DNA of 64,000 bases from contig NZ_QUAC01000486.1 of assembly GCF_003389455.1 (NCBI RefSeq), forward strand, positions 26,686 through 90,685, given 5' to 3'. Within the stretch, counting starts at the first letter, position 1; every line of letters starts with the position of its first letter. Positions 1 to 8,339 of the stretch are shown here, in pieces. This DNA is from Streptomyces inhibens (GTDB lineage: Bacteria; Actinomycetota; Actinomycetes; Streptomycetales; Streptomycetaceae). The notes below the pieces were generated by a model. The model searched no databases, was not told where the DNA came from, and saw nothing but the letters and a program-made list of their open reading frames with translations. A program made the translations under genes and the position numbers.

Positions 1-534
1 GCGCCGATGGGTGCACTGGTCCAAGGTCTGCTGTTCGAGGACGGCTGGAACGCCGCCGAGCCGTGGACACCGCTGCGCCGTGACCTCACGGAGCCGGTGA
101 AGGACCCAGGCGTGCGGATCGAGGTGGTCGGGCCGGAGCAGGCGCACGTGTTTGCCGCCGTACAACGGGCAGCGTTCGACGGGTCGAGGTTCACGGGCGA
201 GCGCTGGCACGCGATGGCGGCCGGATTGCCGTACGCCGACGCCCGGTGTCTGGTCGCGTACGACGACCAGGGCAACGCGGTGGCGGCGGTGACGGTGTGG
301 TCGGCCGGTCCGGGTAGGCCCGGGTTGCTCGAACCGATGGGCGTGCACCGGGAACATCGCCGTCACGGCTACGGCGAGGCGATCGCCGTCGCCGCGGCGG
401 CCGCACTCCAGGAGCTGGGCTCGTCGAGCGCGATCGTCAGCACCCCGAGCTCCAATGTCGGCGCCGTCGCCACCTACAAGTCAGCCGGCTTCCAGCAACG
501 CCCCGAGGTCCGGGACCAATACCGGGACGCCTAG
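1..534 (+). CDS. GNAT-family N-acetyltransferase, 5' end outside the window
   Basis: This is the C-terminal acetyltransferase domain of a GNAT protein. The reading frame is open from the first base, so the true start probably lies upstream; the first internal ATG is at 7. The acetyl-CoA pyrophosphate-binding motif is visible as RREHRRHGYGEA-like sequence around residues 115-125, after the beta-strand LLEPMGVH. A strand and loop ending in the usual YKSAGF segment follow. The N-terminal 60 residues do not look like a GNAT core, which suggests a larger or two-domain protein. The TAG stop at 532-534 lies inside the CTAG that flanks the adjacent insertion sequence, so the element abuts the gene without changing its coding sequence. 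Substrate unknown. Confidence 0.7.
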   Translation, partial: APMGALVQGLLFEDGWNAAEPWTPLRRDLTEPVKDPGVRIEVVGPEQAHVFAAVQRAAFDGSRFTGERWHAMAAGLPYADARCLVAYDDQGNAVAAVTVWSAGPGRPGLLEPMGVHREHRRHGYGEAIAVAAAAALQELGSSSAIVSTPSSNVGAVATYKSAGFQQRPEVRDQYRDA

Positions 535-1629
535 GGCGCGTATCGAGTCGTGATCAATTGCGGGATTCGCCGTCGCGGCGGGGCCTGGACCGGTAGATCT
601 TCTTGCGTGACGCGAATGCAACTGGCCGACGAGGAGTGGGAGTTCATCGAGCCGTACCTGCCGATCGGCGAGTACGGCCCATACCCTGAGCGGCTGCGAC
701 AGCAGTTCGCGGGCGCGATCTGGCGGTTCAAGACTGGCGGACAGTGGCGGGAGATGCCACAGGAATTCGGCGCCTGGTCGACCGTCCACAACCGCTTCCG
801 GCAGTGGCGTGACGCCGGCGTCTTCGAGGCCCTGCTGGAGGGCCTGATCGCGGAAGCCGCGAAGCAGGGTGAGGTGGACTTGTCCCTGGTAAGCATCGAC
901 TCCACCACCGCGCGCGCTCACCACGACGCTGCCGGGATGCACCTGGGCCAGGACGTCATCACCGCCCTGGAGAAGGCTGCCGCTGAAGAGGAGAAGGCCA
1001 GAGCAAAAGGGGCGGCCTCGAAGAACAAAACGGGCGGGACGCAGAAGCTGATTCCGAGCGAGAGGAGCGGCGACGCATCCGGCGTCGACGAAAACTGCGG
1101 CTGAAGGCCGCTCTCCTCGGACGCTCCAGGGGCGGGCAGACCAGCAAGGTCCATCTTGCCGCCGACCGCAATTGCCGCCCGCTGGCGTTCGTCCTGACTG
1201 CGGGCCAGGCCGAGGACAGCCCGCAGTTCATCCCCGTGCTGGGGAAGATACGGGTCCGCGGCCCCGTCGGCCGCCCCCGCACCCGGCCGGACGCAGTCGC
1301 CGCCGATAAGGCCTACTCATCCCGTGGCAACCGGGCCCACCTGCACGGACGCGGTATCAAGGCTGTGATCCCGGAAAAGAAGGACCAGGCAGCCAACCGG
1401 AAGAAGAAGGGCTCCGGGGGCGGCCGGCCCGTCAGCCACGACGCCGACGTCTACAAGGAGCGGAACACCGTCGAGCGCCTGATCAACAAGCTGAAGGCCT
1501 GGCGAGGCATCGCCACCCGATACGACAAGACCCCAGACAGCTACCTCGCCGGCCTCCACCTTCGCGCCTCAATGATCTGGATCAAAGACCTCACCCAGAC
1601 CACCCATTGATCACGACTCGATACGCGTC
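535..1629 (+). mobile_element. IS5-family (IS427-like) insertion sequence, complete with both ends
   Basis: The element has long near-perfect terminal inverted repeats. The left end reads GGGCGCGTATCGAGTCGTGA from 535; the right end is its reverse complement finishing at 1629 with one mismatch near the tip (GGACGCG). CTAG is present on both flanks (531-534 and 1630-1633), consistent with the CTAG or TA target preference of streptomycete IS427-group elements. One transposase in two overlapping frames fills the interior. The insertion cut an older IS remnant on its right (1634-1836). Both ends are intact, so this is the youngest-looking element in the window. Confidence 0.88.
607..1610 (+). CDS. 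IS5-family transposase in two overlapping frames (probable -1 frameshift)
   Basis: The first frame, from GTG 607 or ATG 616, encodes the N-terminal domain (MQLADEEWEFIEPYLP, then the DUF4096-type helices) and the first catalytic Asp in SIDSTTARAH. It stops at 1104. The second frame is open from 987 to 1610 and carries RLKAALLGRSRGG, the second Asp in AADKAYSS and the Glu in ERNTVERLINKLK. The overlap holds A-rich runs (AAAAGGGG at 1005-1012 and ACAAAAC at 1025-1031) where a -1 slip would fuse the frames, as is known for IS427-group elements. The fused protein would have a complete DDE triad. A simple mutation cannot be excluded, but intact ends and no other damage favour programmed frameshifting. 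Confidence 0.8.
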
Positions 1630-1633
1630 CTAG

Positions 1634-1836
1634 CAGTGCCCGGCCCTCAACGAGGCTCCACGGCCGGCCGTTACAGACCGCGTCCGCACCCTCGCGCCAC
1701 AGAACAGTCATCAGTTCCCCGAAGGCGCGCGGGCTCAACCCGGCGAACGGGGCTATCCAGCACGACTCCGCCGCCGTGATCACACCACCACGGCAAGATC
1801 ATCTCACCCGTGACCAACAGTTACGGGACACCCCTT
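1634..1836 (-). pseudogene. Remnant of a second IS5-family element (transposase N-terminus and left end)
   Basis: Read on the minus strand, this starts with an IS terminus (AAGGGGTGTCCCGTAACTG ending at 1836) and then about 45 residues of a transposase N-terminus (MITAAESCWIAPFAGLSP, GADAVCNGRPWSL). The rest is missing because the complete IS5-family element at 535-1629 starts immediately after it. A related copy of the same terminus and N-terminus lies at 20959-21160 on the plus strand (MITASEPSWIAPFTG), so the family was present at both ends of the accessory block. Confidence 0.7.
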
Positions 1837-1964
1837 AGCTTTCAACGGCTCGGGATGATTGGCATGCGTGATGCTGCCGGCGAGCCGGTGTTGCCTGGTC
1901 GATCAGGTACGACCTGTGCGTCCCGGCCCTGCTCAAGGTCGTTCGGTGCTTGTCCGGGGCAGCC

Positions 1965-2480
1965 TTACGCCTCCGCGGGGGTGGCCGGTCGTATCGCGTA
2001 GCGGTGGCGCATGGCGTCGCTGGCTGCGGGGCCTGCGGTGAAGACGTAGGTGGCGCTGTCGTCGAGTCGGCGGCCGGTCTTGGCGTCGACGACGACGGGC
2101 TCGACTTCCTCGCCGCTTTGCGCGTCGATGAGGATCATGCTGCGTTCGGCCGGTGTGAGGCGGGAGTTGCCCCACGCGGCCAGGGCGACGATCACCGGTC
2201 GCAGGGAGTGCCCGAGTTCGGTGAGGACGTACTCGTGGCGTACGGGGTTGGTCTGGTAGGGCCGGCGCTCCAGGAGTCCGTCCGCGATGAGGGTTTTCAG
2301 CCGAGTGGTGAGCATGCTGGAGGAGATGCCCAGGCTCTCCTGGAACTGGTCGAAGCGTGTGTAGCCGTCAAAGGCGTCGTGGAGGATCAGCAGTGTCCAC
2401 CACTCGCCGACGTGTTCCACCGTCGTGGACAGCGGGCACTCCCGGTCCTCCAGCCTGATCCGGCTTGCCACGGCGACCAT
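1965..2480 (-). CDS. HxlR-family winged-helix transcriptional regulator
   Basis: A 171-residue regulator of the HxlR type. The N-terminus has the signature Cys of this family (DRECPLSTTVEHVGEWW, residues 11-28), where redox or thiol sensing occurs in characterised relatives. A winged helix follows (TRFDQFQESLGISSSMLTTR as recognition region, then LKTLIADGLLERRPYQ). The C-terminal 60 residues are an extra domain found in some longer HxlR proteins. The gene is divergent from an SDR gene, with a large inverted repeat between them, so it probably controls that operon and itself. ATG 2480 sits directly against GAGGGG; GTG at 2471 would have better spacing and may be the true start. Confidence 0.85.
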   Translation of the reverse strand: MVAVASRIRLEDRECPLSTTVEHVGEWWTLLILHDAFDGYTRFDQFQESLGISSSMLTTRLKTLIADGLLERRPYQTNPVRHEYVLTELGHSLRPVIVALAAWGNSRLTPAERSMILIDAQSGEEVEPVVVDAKTGRRLDDSATYVFTAGPAASDAMRHRYAIRPATPAEA

Positions 2481-2488
2481 CCCCTCAG

Positions 2489-2531
2489 TTACTGCTAAAG
2501 TCGAAGTTAGTAGCTTCTATTTTAGCAGTAA
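2489..2531. promoter_or_regulatory. Inverted-repeat operator between HxlR gene and SDR gene
   Basis: TTACTGCTAAA at 2489-2499 is repeated exactly in inverted orientation at 2521-2531, with 21 bases between the arms. A second imperfect palindrome (GAAGTTAGTAGCTTC, 2503-2517) lies inside. The AT-rich patch stands out in this GC-rich sequence and covers the divergent promoters. It is the likely binding site of the adjacent HxlR protein. Confidence 0.65.
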
Positions 2532-2579
2532 AGACGGGGGCGGTGCCTTCTGCGCCCGCACCCGGGAACGGAGCACACC

Positions 2580-3365
2580 GTGACCACATCCCTCAGCGAA
2601 TCCCTCGAAGGCCGACGCGCTCTGGTCACCGGCGGCACCAAGGGCACCGGAGCCGCCATCGCCCGACGCCTCGCCCAGGCCGGCGCAATCGTCCTGGTCA
2701 CCGCCCGCAGCCGCCCCGACGACGTCGAGGAGAAGGCGTTCATCACCGCCGACCTGTCCACCGCCCAGGGCGCAGCCCACGTAGCCGCCGAGGCGGACGC
2801 CCGCGTGGGAGGCGTCGACATCCTGGTCAACACCCTCGGCGGGTCCGAGTCGCCGGCTGGAGGCTTCGCAGCGCTCGGCGAGGACGACTGGGCCAGGGAG
2901 CTGAACACGAACCTGCTGGCCGCCGTCCGCCTGGACCGCGCACTCCTGCCGCACATGATCGCCACGGGCAAGGGCGTGATCGTGCACGTCACCTCGATCC
3001 AGCGCCGCATGCCGCTGTGGAACGGAACCCTGGCCTACGCCGCCGCCAAAGCCGCCCTGACCACCTACAGCAAGGGCCTGGCCAACGAGGTCGCCCCCCA
3101 CGGCGTCCGCGTCAACACCGTCTCACCCGGCTTCGTGCAGACCTCGGCCGCCGACAACCTCGTCGCCCGGATCGCCCACGACGCAGACATTACCCAGCAA
3201 GCGGCGCTGGGCCGGCTCATGGACTCCCTGGGCGGCATCCCGCTCGGCCGCCCCAACCGGCCCGAGGAAGTCGCCGAACTCGTCGCCTTCCTCGTCTCCG
3301 ACCGCGCCTCGGCCATCGTCGGCGCCGAACACGTCATCGACGGCGGCACCACCCCCACCGTCTGA
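2580..3365 (+). CDS. SDR-family NAD(P)-dependent oxidoreductase
   Basis: A 261-residue classical short-chain dehydrogenase. The cofactor motif is TGGTKGTG (residues 18-25), followed by NTLGG in place of the usual NNAG. The catalytic Ser lies in VHVTSIQRR and the Tyr/Lys pair in YAAAKAAL (about residues 154-158). The C-terminal GAEHVIDGGTTPTV matches the family. Start GTG 2580. A SnoaL-like gene follows after 24 bases and is probably co-transcribed. The neighbouring HxlR regulator suggests induction by a small reactive or aromatic compound. The substrate cannot be told from sequence. Confidence 0.88.
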   Translation: MTTSLSESLEGRRALVTGGTKGTGAAIARRLAQAGAIVLVTARSRPDDVEEKAFITADLSTAQGAAHVAAEADARVGGVDILVNTLGGSESPAGGFAALGEDDWARELNTNLLAAVRLDRALLPHMIATGKGVIVHVTSIQRRMPLWNGTLAYAAAKAALTTYSKGLANEVAPHGVRVNTVSPGFVQTSAADNLVARIAHDADITQQAALGRLMDSLGGIPLGRPNRPEEVAELVAFLVSDRASAIVGAEHVIDGGTTPTV

Positions 3366-3389
3366 ACCCGCCACCACCCAAGGAGCGTC

Positions 3390-3749
3390 ATGCACGACAA
3401 CCAGCCCCGAACCAGCACCCCGAACACCCTGCCCGAGGTGATCACCCGCTACCTGACAGCGCACCGCGCCCACGACACCGCCACCGCAATCACGGCGTTC
3501 ACCCGCGAAGCCACAGTGATCGACGACGGCAACACCTACCAGGGCACCGAGGCGATCGGGGAATGGCTCGACCGATCCGCCACCGAATTCACCTACACCA
3601 TCCACCTCACCGGCACCCAGCAGACCGACGCAACCCGCTACATCGCCACCCACCACCTCGAAGGCAACTTCCCCGGCGGCACCATCGATCTGCGCTACCA
3701 GTTCACACTCCGCGACGACCTCATCGAACGCCTCGTCATCGAACCCTGA
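3390..3749 (+). CDS. SnoaL/NTF2-like protein
   Basis: A 119-residue NTF2-fold protein with the usual start pattern (LPEVITRYLTAHRAHDTATAITAFTREA), a DDGNTYQGTEAIGEWL segment, and a final strand FTLRDDLIERLVIEP. Such proteins act as small-molecule isomerases, hydrolases or binding proteins. AAGGAG lies 7 bases before ATG 3390. It forms the second gene of the HxlR-controlled SDR operon, so it may act on the same substrate. No catalytic residues can be assigned with confidence. Confidence 0.8.
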   Translation: MHDNQPRTSTPNTLPEVITRYLTAHRAHDTATAITAFTREATVIDDGNTYQGTEAIGEWLDRSATEFTYTIHLTGTQQTDATRYIATHHLEGNFPGGTIDLRYQFTLRDDLIERLVIEP

Positions 3750-4016
3750 GCCCCCTCCCACACCACACGTTGACGCCTCACGCGAGAAACCCCGCTCACC
3801 CCGGACCACCGTTCCAGGCCGTCGCGCCCAGCCACTCAACCACCGGGCCAGCCCTCCAGTTTGGGATCAGCACGTACACGCCTGAGGAATCAAGGTGAGC
3901 AACTCCGAGGTCATCCTCAGCACAGGGTGAGGAGATTCAAGGCTCTGTCCGCAGTTCCGTGAATCCCCAGGTCAGCGAGGGGAACGAGGGGTCGTTTCGG
4001 CAGAGTGTTTCCTGCC

Positions 4017-5613
4017 ATGGCGAGCAAGACGTTCGAGGCTGTGCTGTTTCCCGGGATCGATGTGCGAGTGGAGCGCGTCAGAGACTCCTCCGACGTCCTG
4101 GTGGCGGAGGCGGTGTCCACCGCTTGGCCGGGCCCCGGTGCCCGGACTGTCGGAAACAGGCGAGGCGCATACACAGCACGTACCAACGAAGCGTGGAAGA
4201 AAGGCCGTTGGGCTCGCGCCGGGTCATGGTCCGGCTAAGGGTCCGCCAATACTTCTGCGACCGGAAGAGCTGTTCCCGCAAGACGTTCGTCGAGCAGGTG
4301 CCGGGCCTGTCCGAACGGCACCGCCGCTCCAGCACCGGGCTGACAGGCTGGCTGCGGTCAATCGCGATCGAGCTCGGCGGACGTCCAGCCGCGCGGCTGT
4401 GCCGCCGCCTGAGACTGGCCGCGGGCAAGACCCAGCTGCTCAGGCTGTTGACGGCGCCGACGGTGTCGGACCGTGCGCCGCGGGTGCTGGGGGTGGATGA
4501 GTTCGCCTTCCGCAAGGGCTGCACCTACGGCACCGTGCTGGTCGACGTCGAGGCCGGCCGGGTCGTGGACGTGCTGCCCGATCGCACCTCCGAAACGTTC
4601 GCGGCCTGGCTCAAGGGCCATCCCGGAGCCGAGATCATCTGTCGGGACCGGGCCACCGCCTACACCAAGGCGGTCAAGGAAGCCGCCCCGGACGCCCTGG
4701 AACTCGCTGATCGCTGGCACCTGTTGCAGAACCTGTCCGCCGCGGTGGAGAAGACCTGTCACCAGCACCGCGACTGCCTGCGCAAACGTGCCGAGGAGGA
4801 GACGGTGACCGAGGTGCCGGAGCCGCCCCCGATGCTGTTACCGCCCGCGGAACTGCCCCGCGCCCAGATCATCGAACGCACCCGCCACCGCTACGAAGAC
4901 ATCACCGCCTGCTGGAGAAACACTGGACCGTCAGCGCCATTGCCCGCCGTTTGAACCTTGACCGCAAGACCGTGCGCCGCTTCCGCGACACCGACCTCGA
5001 CGAGCTGCTGGCCTCCACCCGCGACCGCTGCCCCAACGGCATCCTGGAGCCGTTCAAGGCGTATCTCAATGGCCGCTTCGCCGAAGCCCAAGGCCAGGTC
5101 AGCGGCACCCGACTGTTCCTGGAGATCCAGGCCCGCGGCTACCGCGGCAGCCGCCAGGTCGTCCGCAAACACCTCGCCGCCCTCCGCGCGGGCACCGCCG
5201 AACCGGTTCGGGCCGACATCCCGAGCCCTCGCAAGATCACCTCGTGGATCATGTGGCCCCGTGAGACTCTCACCGAGAGCCAGGACGAGCGGTTGCTTCA
5301 GGTCCGGCTTGCCTGTCCGGACATCACCCGGGCCTGCGATCTCGCTCGGGCGTTCGCCGATCTGGTCCGTCACCAACGCGGATACCTGTTGCAGGAGTGG
5401 ATCCGGCAGGCCGAGCAGGATACTCCGAAGCCTATGAAGGGCTTCGCCGGCTTCCTCCGCCAAGACCTCGACGCCGCTACCGCTGGGCTGGCCCTGCCCT
5501 GGAGTTCCGGGGTCGTCGAAGGACACGTAAACCGGATTAAAACGCTCAAGCGAGCCATGTCCGGCCGAGCCTCGTTCGAACTCCTCCGGACCCGGATCCT
5601 CACCCAGCCATGA
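4017..5613 (+). pseudogene. ISL3-family transposase with two frameshifts
   Basis: The N-terminus MASKTFEAVLFPGIDVRVE starts at ATG 4017. The frame then shifts near 4110-4130 into the one carrying the zinc-ribbon pattern CPDC (then YFCDRKSC) and the DDE core beginning VLGVDEFAFRKG. A second shift near 4905-4915 leads to the helix-turn-helix stretch SAIARRLNLDRKTVRR and the C-terminal part with WSSGVVEGHVNRIKTLKR, which holds the catalytic Glu. All conserved blocks are present in order and only the frame is broken twice. Two separate shifts make programmed recoding unlikely. Confidence 0.85.
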
Positions 5614-5616
5614 GCT

Positions 5617-5641
5617 TTGACCTGTCGCAGCGAAGGTTGAG
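5617..5641 (+). repeat. Subterminal inverted repeat flanking the passenger gene (left copy)
   Basis: The 25 bases starting TTGACCTGTCGCAGCGAAGG just after the transposase stop reappear, inverted with one mismatch, at 6713-6737 near the right end of the element. The two copies bracket the phosphotransferase gene. A shorter cousin of the motif (CGAAGATTGAGC) follows at about 5651-5662. These may be subterminal transposase-binding sites duplicated when the passenger was captured, or they may be part of its boundary. Confidence 0.75.
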
Positions 5642-5726
5642 CCTTCTCACCGAAGATTGAGCACCGAGTCGCGCGAGACCGAACGGATGGGGGTCGGGTG
5701 GGCTTCTGAGGCTCGTCGCTCCGTGT

Positions 5727-6629
5727 CTACATGAAATCGCCTCTCAGAACACGATCGAGCGCCGCCTGGCCTGCGGGTCCCCATGTCGGCTTGCCGCCAG
5801 GAAGACCCCGATCTCCGTTCTGGCCCATAAGCATGAGGAACAAGCTTTTCAGAGCAGCCAGCCCGCGGGCGCGCCGGATCGTCGCCTCGTCCGCATGCGC
5901 GTACACGTCGAAGAACCGTGGGGCGGCGCCTGCGGGAAGGACCACCCATGCGGCCGCGAGGTCCCACGCCGGATCGCCGGCGAACATGTCACCGAAGTCG
6001 ATCACGCCCGACAGTGTGCCGTCCGAGACGACGACGTTCGCGGGATGAAGGTCACCGTGCACCCATACCGGCGGGCCCTCCCACTCGGGGGCCGCAACGG
6101 CATCATCCCAGACGGCCCGGACCTCGTCGGCAATGCCGCCGGGGGCAACGGCTTGAAAGAAGTGGTCGAAGCCGTCCGTGCACTTCTTGGGGTGAGCGCC
6201 GCGGTCCGAACTGGTCGGCGCCTCGGCGGGTGCCTCCACATGGAGCGCCCTGAGGAAGCCCGCCAGCGTGTCGGCGGCATGGTCGCCGCGGCTGATCGAG
6301 GTGTGGTCCAGTGGCTCGCCAGGAACCCACGTCATGATGGTCCAGGGCCTCGGGAAGCGTGCGGACGGTTCACCGGTCCGCACAGGGCTCGGGACCGGGA
6401 GCGGCAGGCGCGGGGCCAGGACGGGCAGCCATCGGCACTCCTTGCGTTGGAGATCCGGGGCACGTTCTGTACGCGGCGTGCGCACGGCCAACTTGTCACC
6501 AAGGCGCCACTGTTGGTTGTCCCATCCGCCCGCTACCTCACGGATGGCCAGCCCTGCAAGATCCGGATGCTGCTCCTGCAGCAGGTCGTGGACCAGGTCT
6601 GCGGTGATCTCGATCTCGGAGTCGGTCAT
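5727..6629 (-). CDS. Aminoglycoside phosphotransferase (APH)-family kinase, passenger of the ISL3 element
   Basis: A 300-residue protein kinase-like phosphotransferase. The catalytic loop WVHGDLHPANVVV (Brenner motif HGDxxxxN) is at about 200-212, and the metal-binding segment VIDFGDMFAGDPAWDLA follows. The N-lobe contains GGWDNQQWRLGDKLAVRTPR, including the ATP-contacting Lys-equivalent region. ATG 6629 is chosen because the protein then begins MTDSEIEIT, as related APH proteins do. It could phosphorylate an aminoglycoside, macrolide-type or other hydroxylated compound; the family alone does not settle the substrate. It lies inside a duplication-flanked IS element on the strand opposite the transposase, so it has travelled as cargo. 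The gene itself shows no damage. Confidence 0.82.
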   Translation of the reverse strand: MTDSEIEITADLVHDLLQEQHPDLAGLAIREVAGGWDNQQWRLGDKLAVRTPRTERAPDLQRKECRWLPVLAPRLPLPVPSPVRTGEPSARFPRPWTIMTWVPGEPLDHTSISRGDHAADTLAGFLRALHVEAPAEAPTSSDRGAHPKKCTDGFDHFFQAVAPGGIADEVRAVWDDAVAAPEWEGPPVWVHGDLHPANVVVSDGTLSGVIDFGDMFAGDPAWDLAAAWVVLPAGAAPRFFDVYAHADEATIRRARGLAALKSLFLMLMGQNGDRGLPGGKPTWGPAGQAALDRVLRGDFM

Positions 6630-6712
6630 ACGAAGCCACAGTACTGGGGCAGGCGAAGCGGCTCTCGCTCTCCGGGAGACCGTCTCCCCAGACAGCCAGA
6701 CCCCAAAAGCCA

Positions 6713-6737
6713 CTCAACCTTCGCTGCGAGAGGTCAA
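6713..6737 (-). repeat. Subterminal inverted repeat flanking the passenger gene (right copy)
   Basis: This is the minus-strand copy of the repeat at 5617-5641 (24 of 25 bases identical). It lies 3 bases inside the right terminal inverted repeat, upstream of the passenger gene start at 6629, so it may also sit in that gene's promoter region. Confidence 0.75.
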
Positions 6738-6772
6738 GCCTCACGGAACTGCGGACAGAGCCAGATTCAAAC

Positions 6773-7498
6773 ATCCCCATCAACCCGTCCCTCGGCTACG
6801 CCGAGAACTTCTTCCACATGTGCTTCGGCGACGTTCCTGCCCCCGAGGTGGTGCGCTGCTTCGAGGCCTCGCTGATCCCCTACGCCGAACACAACGCCTC
6901 GACGTTCACCGCCCGGGTGGTCGCCTCCACTCTCTCCGACCTCTACAGCGGGGTGACGGCGGCGATCGGCGCGCTGAAGGGACCTCTGCACGGTGGTGCC
7001 AACGAAGCCGTGATGCACATGCTCCAGGAGATCGGCGACCCCGGCCGGGCCGGACATTGGCTGGACGAGGCCCTCGCCGCCAAGTGCAAGACCGTGGGCT
7101 TCGGCCACTGTGTCTACAAGCATGGGGACTTCCGCGTGGCGATCATGCAGGAGGCCACGGACCGGCTCGTCGCGCAGGCCGCCGACCCCGAGGCCAAGCG
7201 GCTCGCCGCCCTGCATACGGCGTTGCGCGAGGCGATGGCCTCCCGCAAGGGCATCGAACCGAACCTCGACCACCCGGCGGGCTTCGCGTACCACCTCATG
7301 GGCTTCGACACTCCCTCCCTCACCCCGCTCTTCGTGATGAGCCGCATCACCGGCTGGACCGCCCACATCACCGAGCAGCTCGACCACAACGCGCTCATCC
7401 GGCCCCTGGCCTCGTACACGGGTGCAACAGCGGGAGCTCCCGACAGGGTCCTAGGCAGCCGTCCAACGGCCACCCCAGTTGATGTGGACACTTCGTGA
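6773..7498 (+). pseudogene. Citrate/methylcitrate synthase, N-terminally truncated
   Basis: The C-terminal 230 residues of a citrate synthase-family enzyme are clear: SLGYAENFFHMCFG, then GALKGPLHGGANEAVMHML with the first catalytic His, then GFGHCVYKHGD, and RITGWTAHITEQL near the end. The N-terminal half is absent. In this frame a TGA occurs just upstream of the target duplication, so the truncation predates the ISL3 insertion. The usual GFGHRVYK has Cys instead of Arg at an active-site position, and FN is missing from YAEHxFNAST, both consistent with decay. No functional enzyme is expected. Confidence 0.82.
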
Positions 7499-7515
7499 AG
7501 CGCGATCATGGGGGC

Positions 7516-8016
7516 ATGAGGAACGGAGAGGCGAACGGCCCGGTGGCGTGTCCCGGATGCCAGACGCGGGAGAACGTGCCAGTGGGCGAGGCACGTACAG
7601 ACAGAGGGGAACGGCGCGAGGACCTGACGATCAAGCTCGCGTCGGCACCGAAGGACACCGGTAACGGCTGCATACACGTCGTCGAGGGCATCGTGCTCGC
7701 CTTGGTGGCCGGCCTCGCCGGGAAGTATTTTGCCGACGAACGGGACCTGCCGTGGCTCACGGCCGTTGGCGTCGTCGTCGCGGTGCTCATCGTGGTGGCC
7801 ACGATCGCCATCGTCCGTGGCGAGACCCGGGACGCACGGCGGGCTCAGGACGGAGCGGCCCGTGCGGCCGCACTCACCGCCGAGGCGCGCTTCTGCTACA
7901 CCTGCCAGGGCGTGTTTTACCCGTCCGGGTACCCATCGCCGGGGATCGTGACGCCGGAGCAGTTCCGCCAGCATGTGCGGACGGCAGCCGGCCATGACCC
8001 ATCGGACAGGCCCTAG
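7516..8016 (+). CDS. Small two-CxxC membrane protein, unknown function
   Basis: A protein of about 166 residues. An N-terminal CPGC pair is followed by a charged stretch, a hydrophobic segment (VVEGIVLALVAGLAGKYF), a second transmembrane segment (WLTAVGVVVAVLIVVATIAIV) and a C-terminal CYTCQGVFYPSG that resembles a half zinc ribbon. The two CxxC pairs could share one metal ion if both termini face the cytoplasm. ATG 7516 is preferred; GTG 7495 in the same frame is an alternative. It is intact although surrounded by pseudogenes. I do not recognise the family. Confidence 0.6.
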   Translation: MRNGEANGPVACPGCQTRENVPVGEARTDRGERREDLTIKLASAPKDTGNGCIHVVEGIVLALVAGLAGKYFADERDLPWLTAVGVVVAVLIVVATIAIVRGETRDARRAQDGAARAAALTAEARFCYTCQGVFYPSGYPSPGIVTPEQFRQHVRTAAGHDPSDRP

Positions 8017-8126
8017 AAGACTAGTTCGGGGTGGGTGGGCATGAACTCCGGTCGGCGGCGGGAGAGATGGGCGTGGTTCGTTCGCTCGTCTCGCTCGTGG
8101 AGGTGGCTGGTGCCATCGGTGGCTGG

Positions 8127-8330
8127 TTTGCTGGAGGCTCGGGAGGAGTGGGTCCGGGAAGAGATCGTGCGGTTGCGGGAGGAGGCCGAGCGGGTGCAGG
8201 CCGCGCTCGGCGACGCGGAACGCGCGCTTCAGCGGCTGGCAGACGCCCGTGCAACGGTGGTCGAGGTACTGGCCGAGCCGCCTTTTGCAGTCGCGGAGTC
8301 GGCGCCGGGCGCGGTGACAGGGTCGCCGGT
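8127..8330 (+). pseudogene. Fragment of an IS-associated coiled-coil/winged-helix protein
   Basis: The readable stretch GLLEAREEWVREEIVRLREE continues as a heptad-rich helix (ERVQAALGDAERALQRLADA). The reading frame upstream is broken, and the C-terminal winged-helix half seen in the related copy at 17071-17480 is missing. The fragment runs into the end of an IS5-family transposase remnant on the opposite strand. Genes of this type are common beside insertion sequences in streptomycetes, but their role is unknown to me. Confidence 0.45.
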
Positions 8331-8339
8331 GCCGTGGCG

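Larger units (their letters stand above)
3941..6762 (+). mobile_element. ISL3-family element carrying a phosphotransferase passenger gene
   Basis: The two ends are a perfect 22-bp inverted repeat: GGCTCTGTCCGCAGTTCCGT... at 3941-3962 and its exact complement at 6741-6762. The octamer AGATTCAA is directly repeated just outside both ends (3933-3940 and 6763-6770), matching the 8-bp target duplication typical of ISL3 elements. The whole 2.8 kb therefore moved as one unit. It is about twice the usual ISL3 length because the transposase (4017-5613) is followed by an oppositely oriented aminoglycoside-phosphotransferase-like gene (5727-6629). It inserted at the edge of a citrate synthase fragment. 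The transposase is now frameshifted, so the element is probably immobile unless supplied in trans. Confidence 0.88.

Noticed and set aside
2465..3898. Arg/Pro-rich 477-codon plus-strand frame
   Set aside because: It overlaps the SDR and SnoaL-like genes in another frame and is an artefact of GC-rich third positions.
6773..7498. A functional citrate synthase using an alternative start
   Set aside because: The first half of the fold including the oxaloacetate-binding N-terminal helices is missing, and a conserved active-site Arg is Cys.
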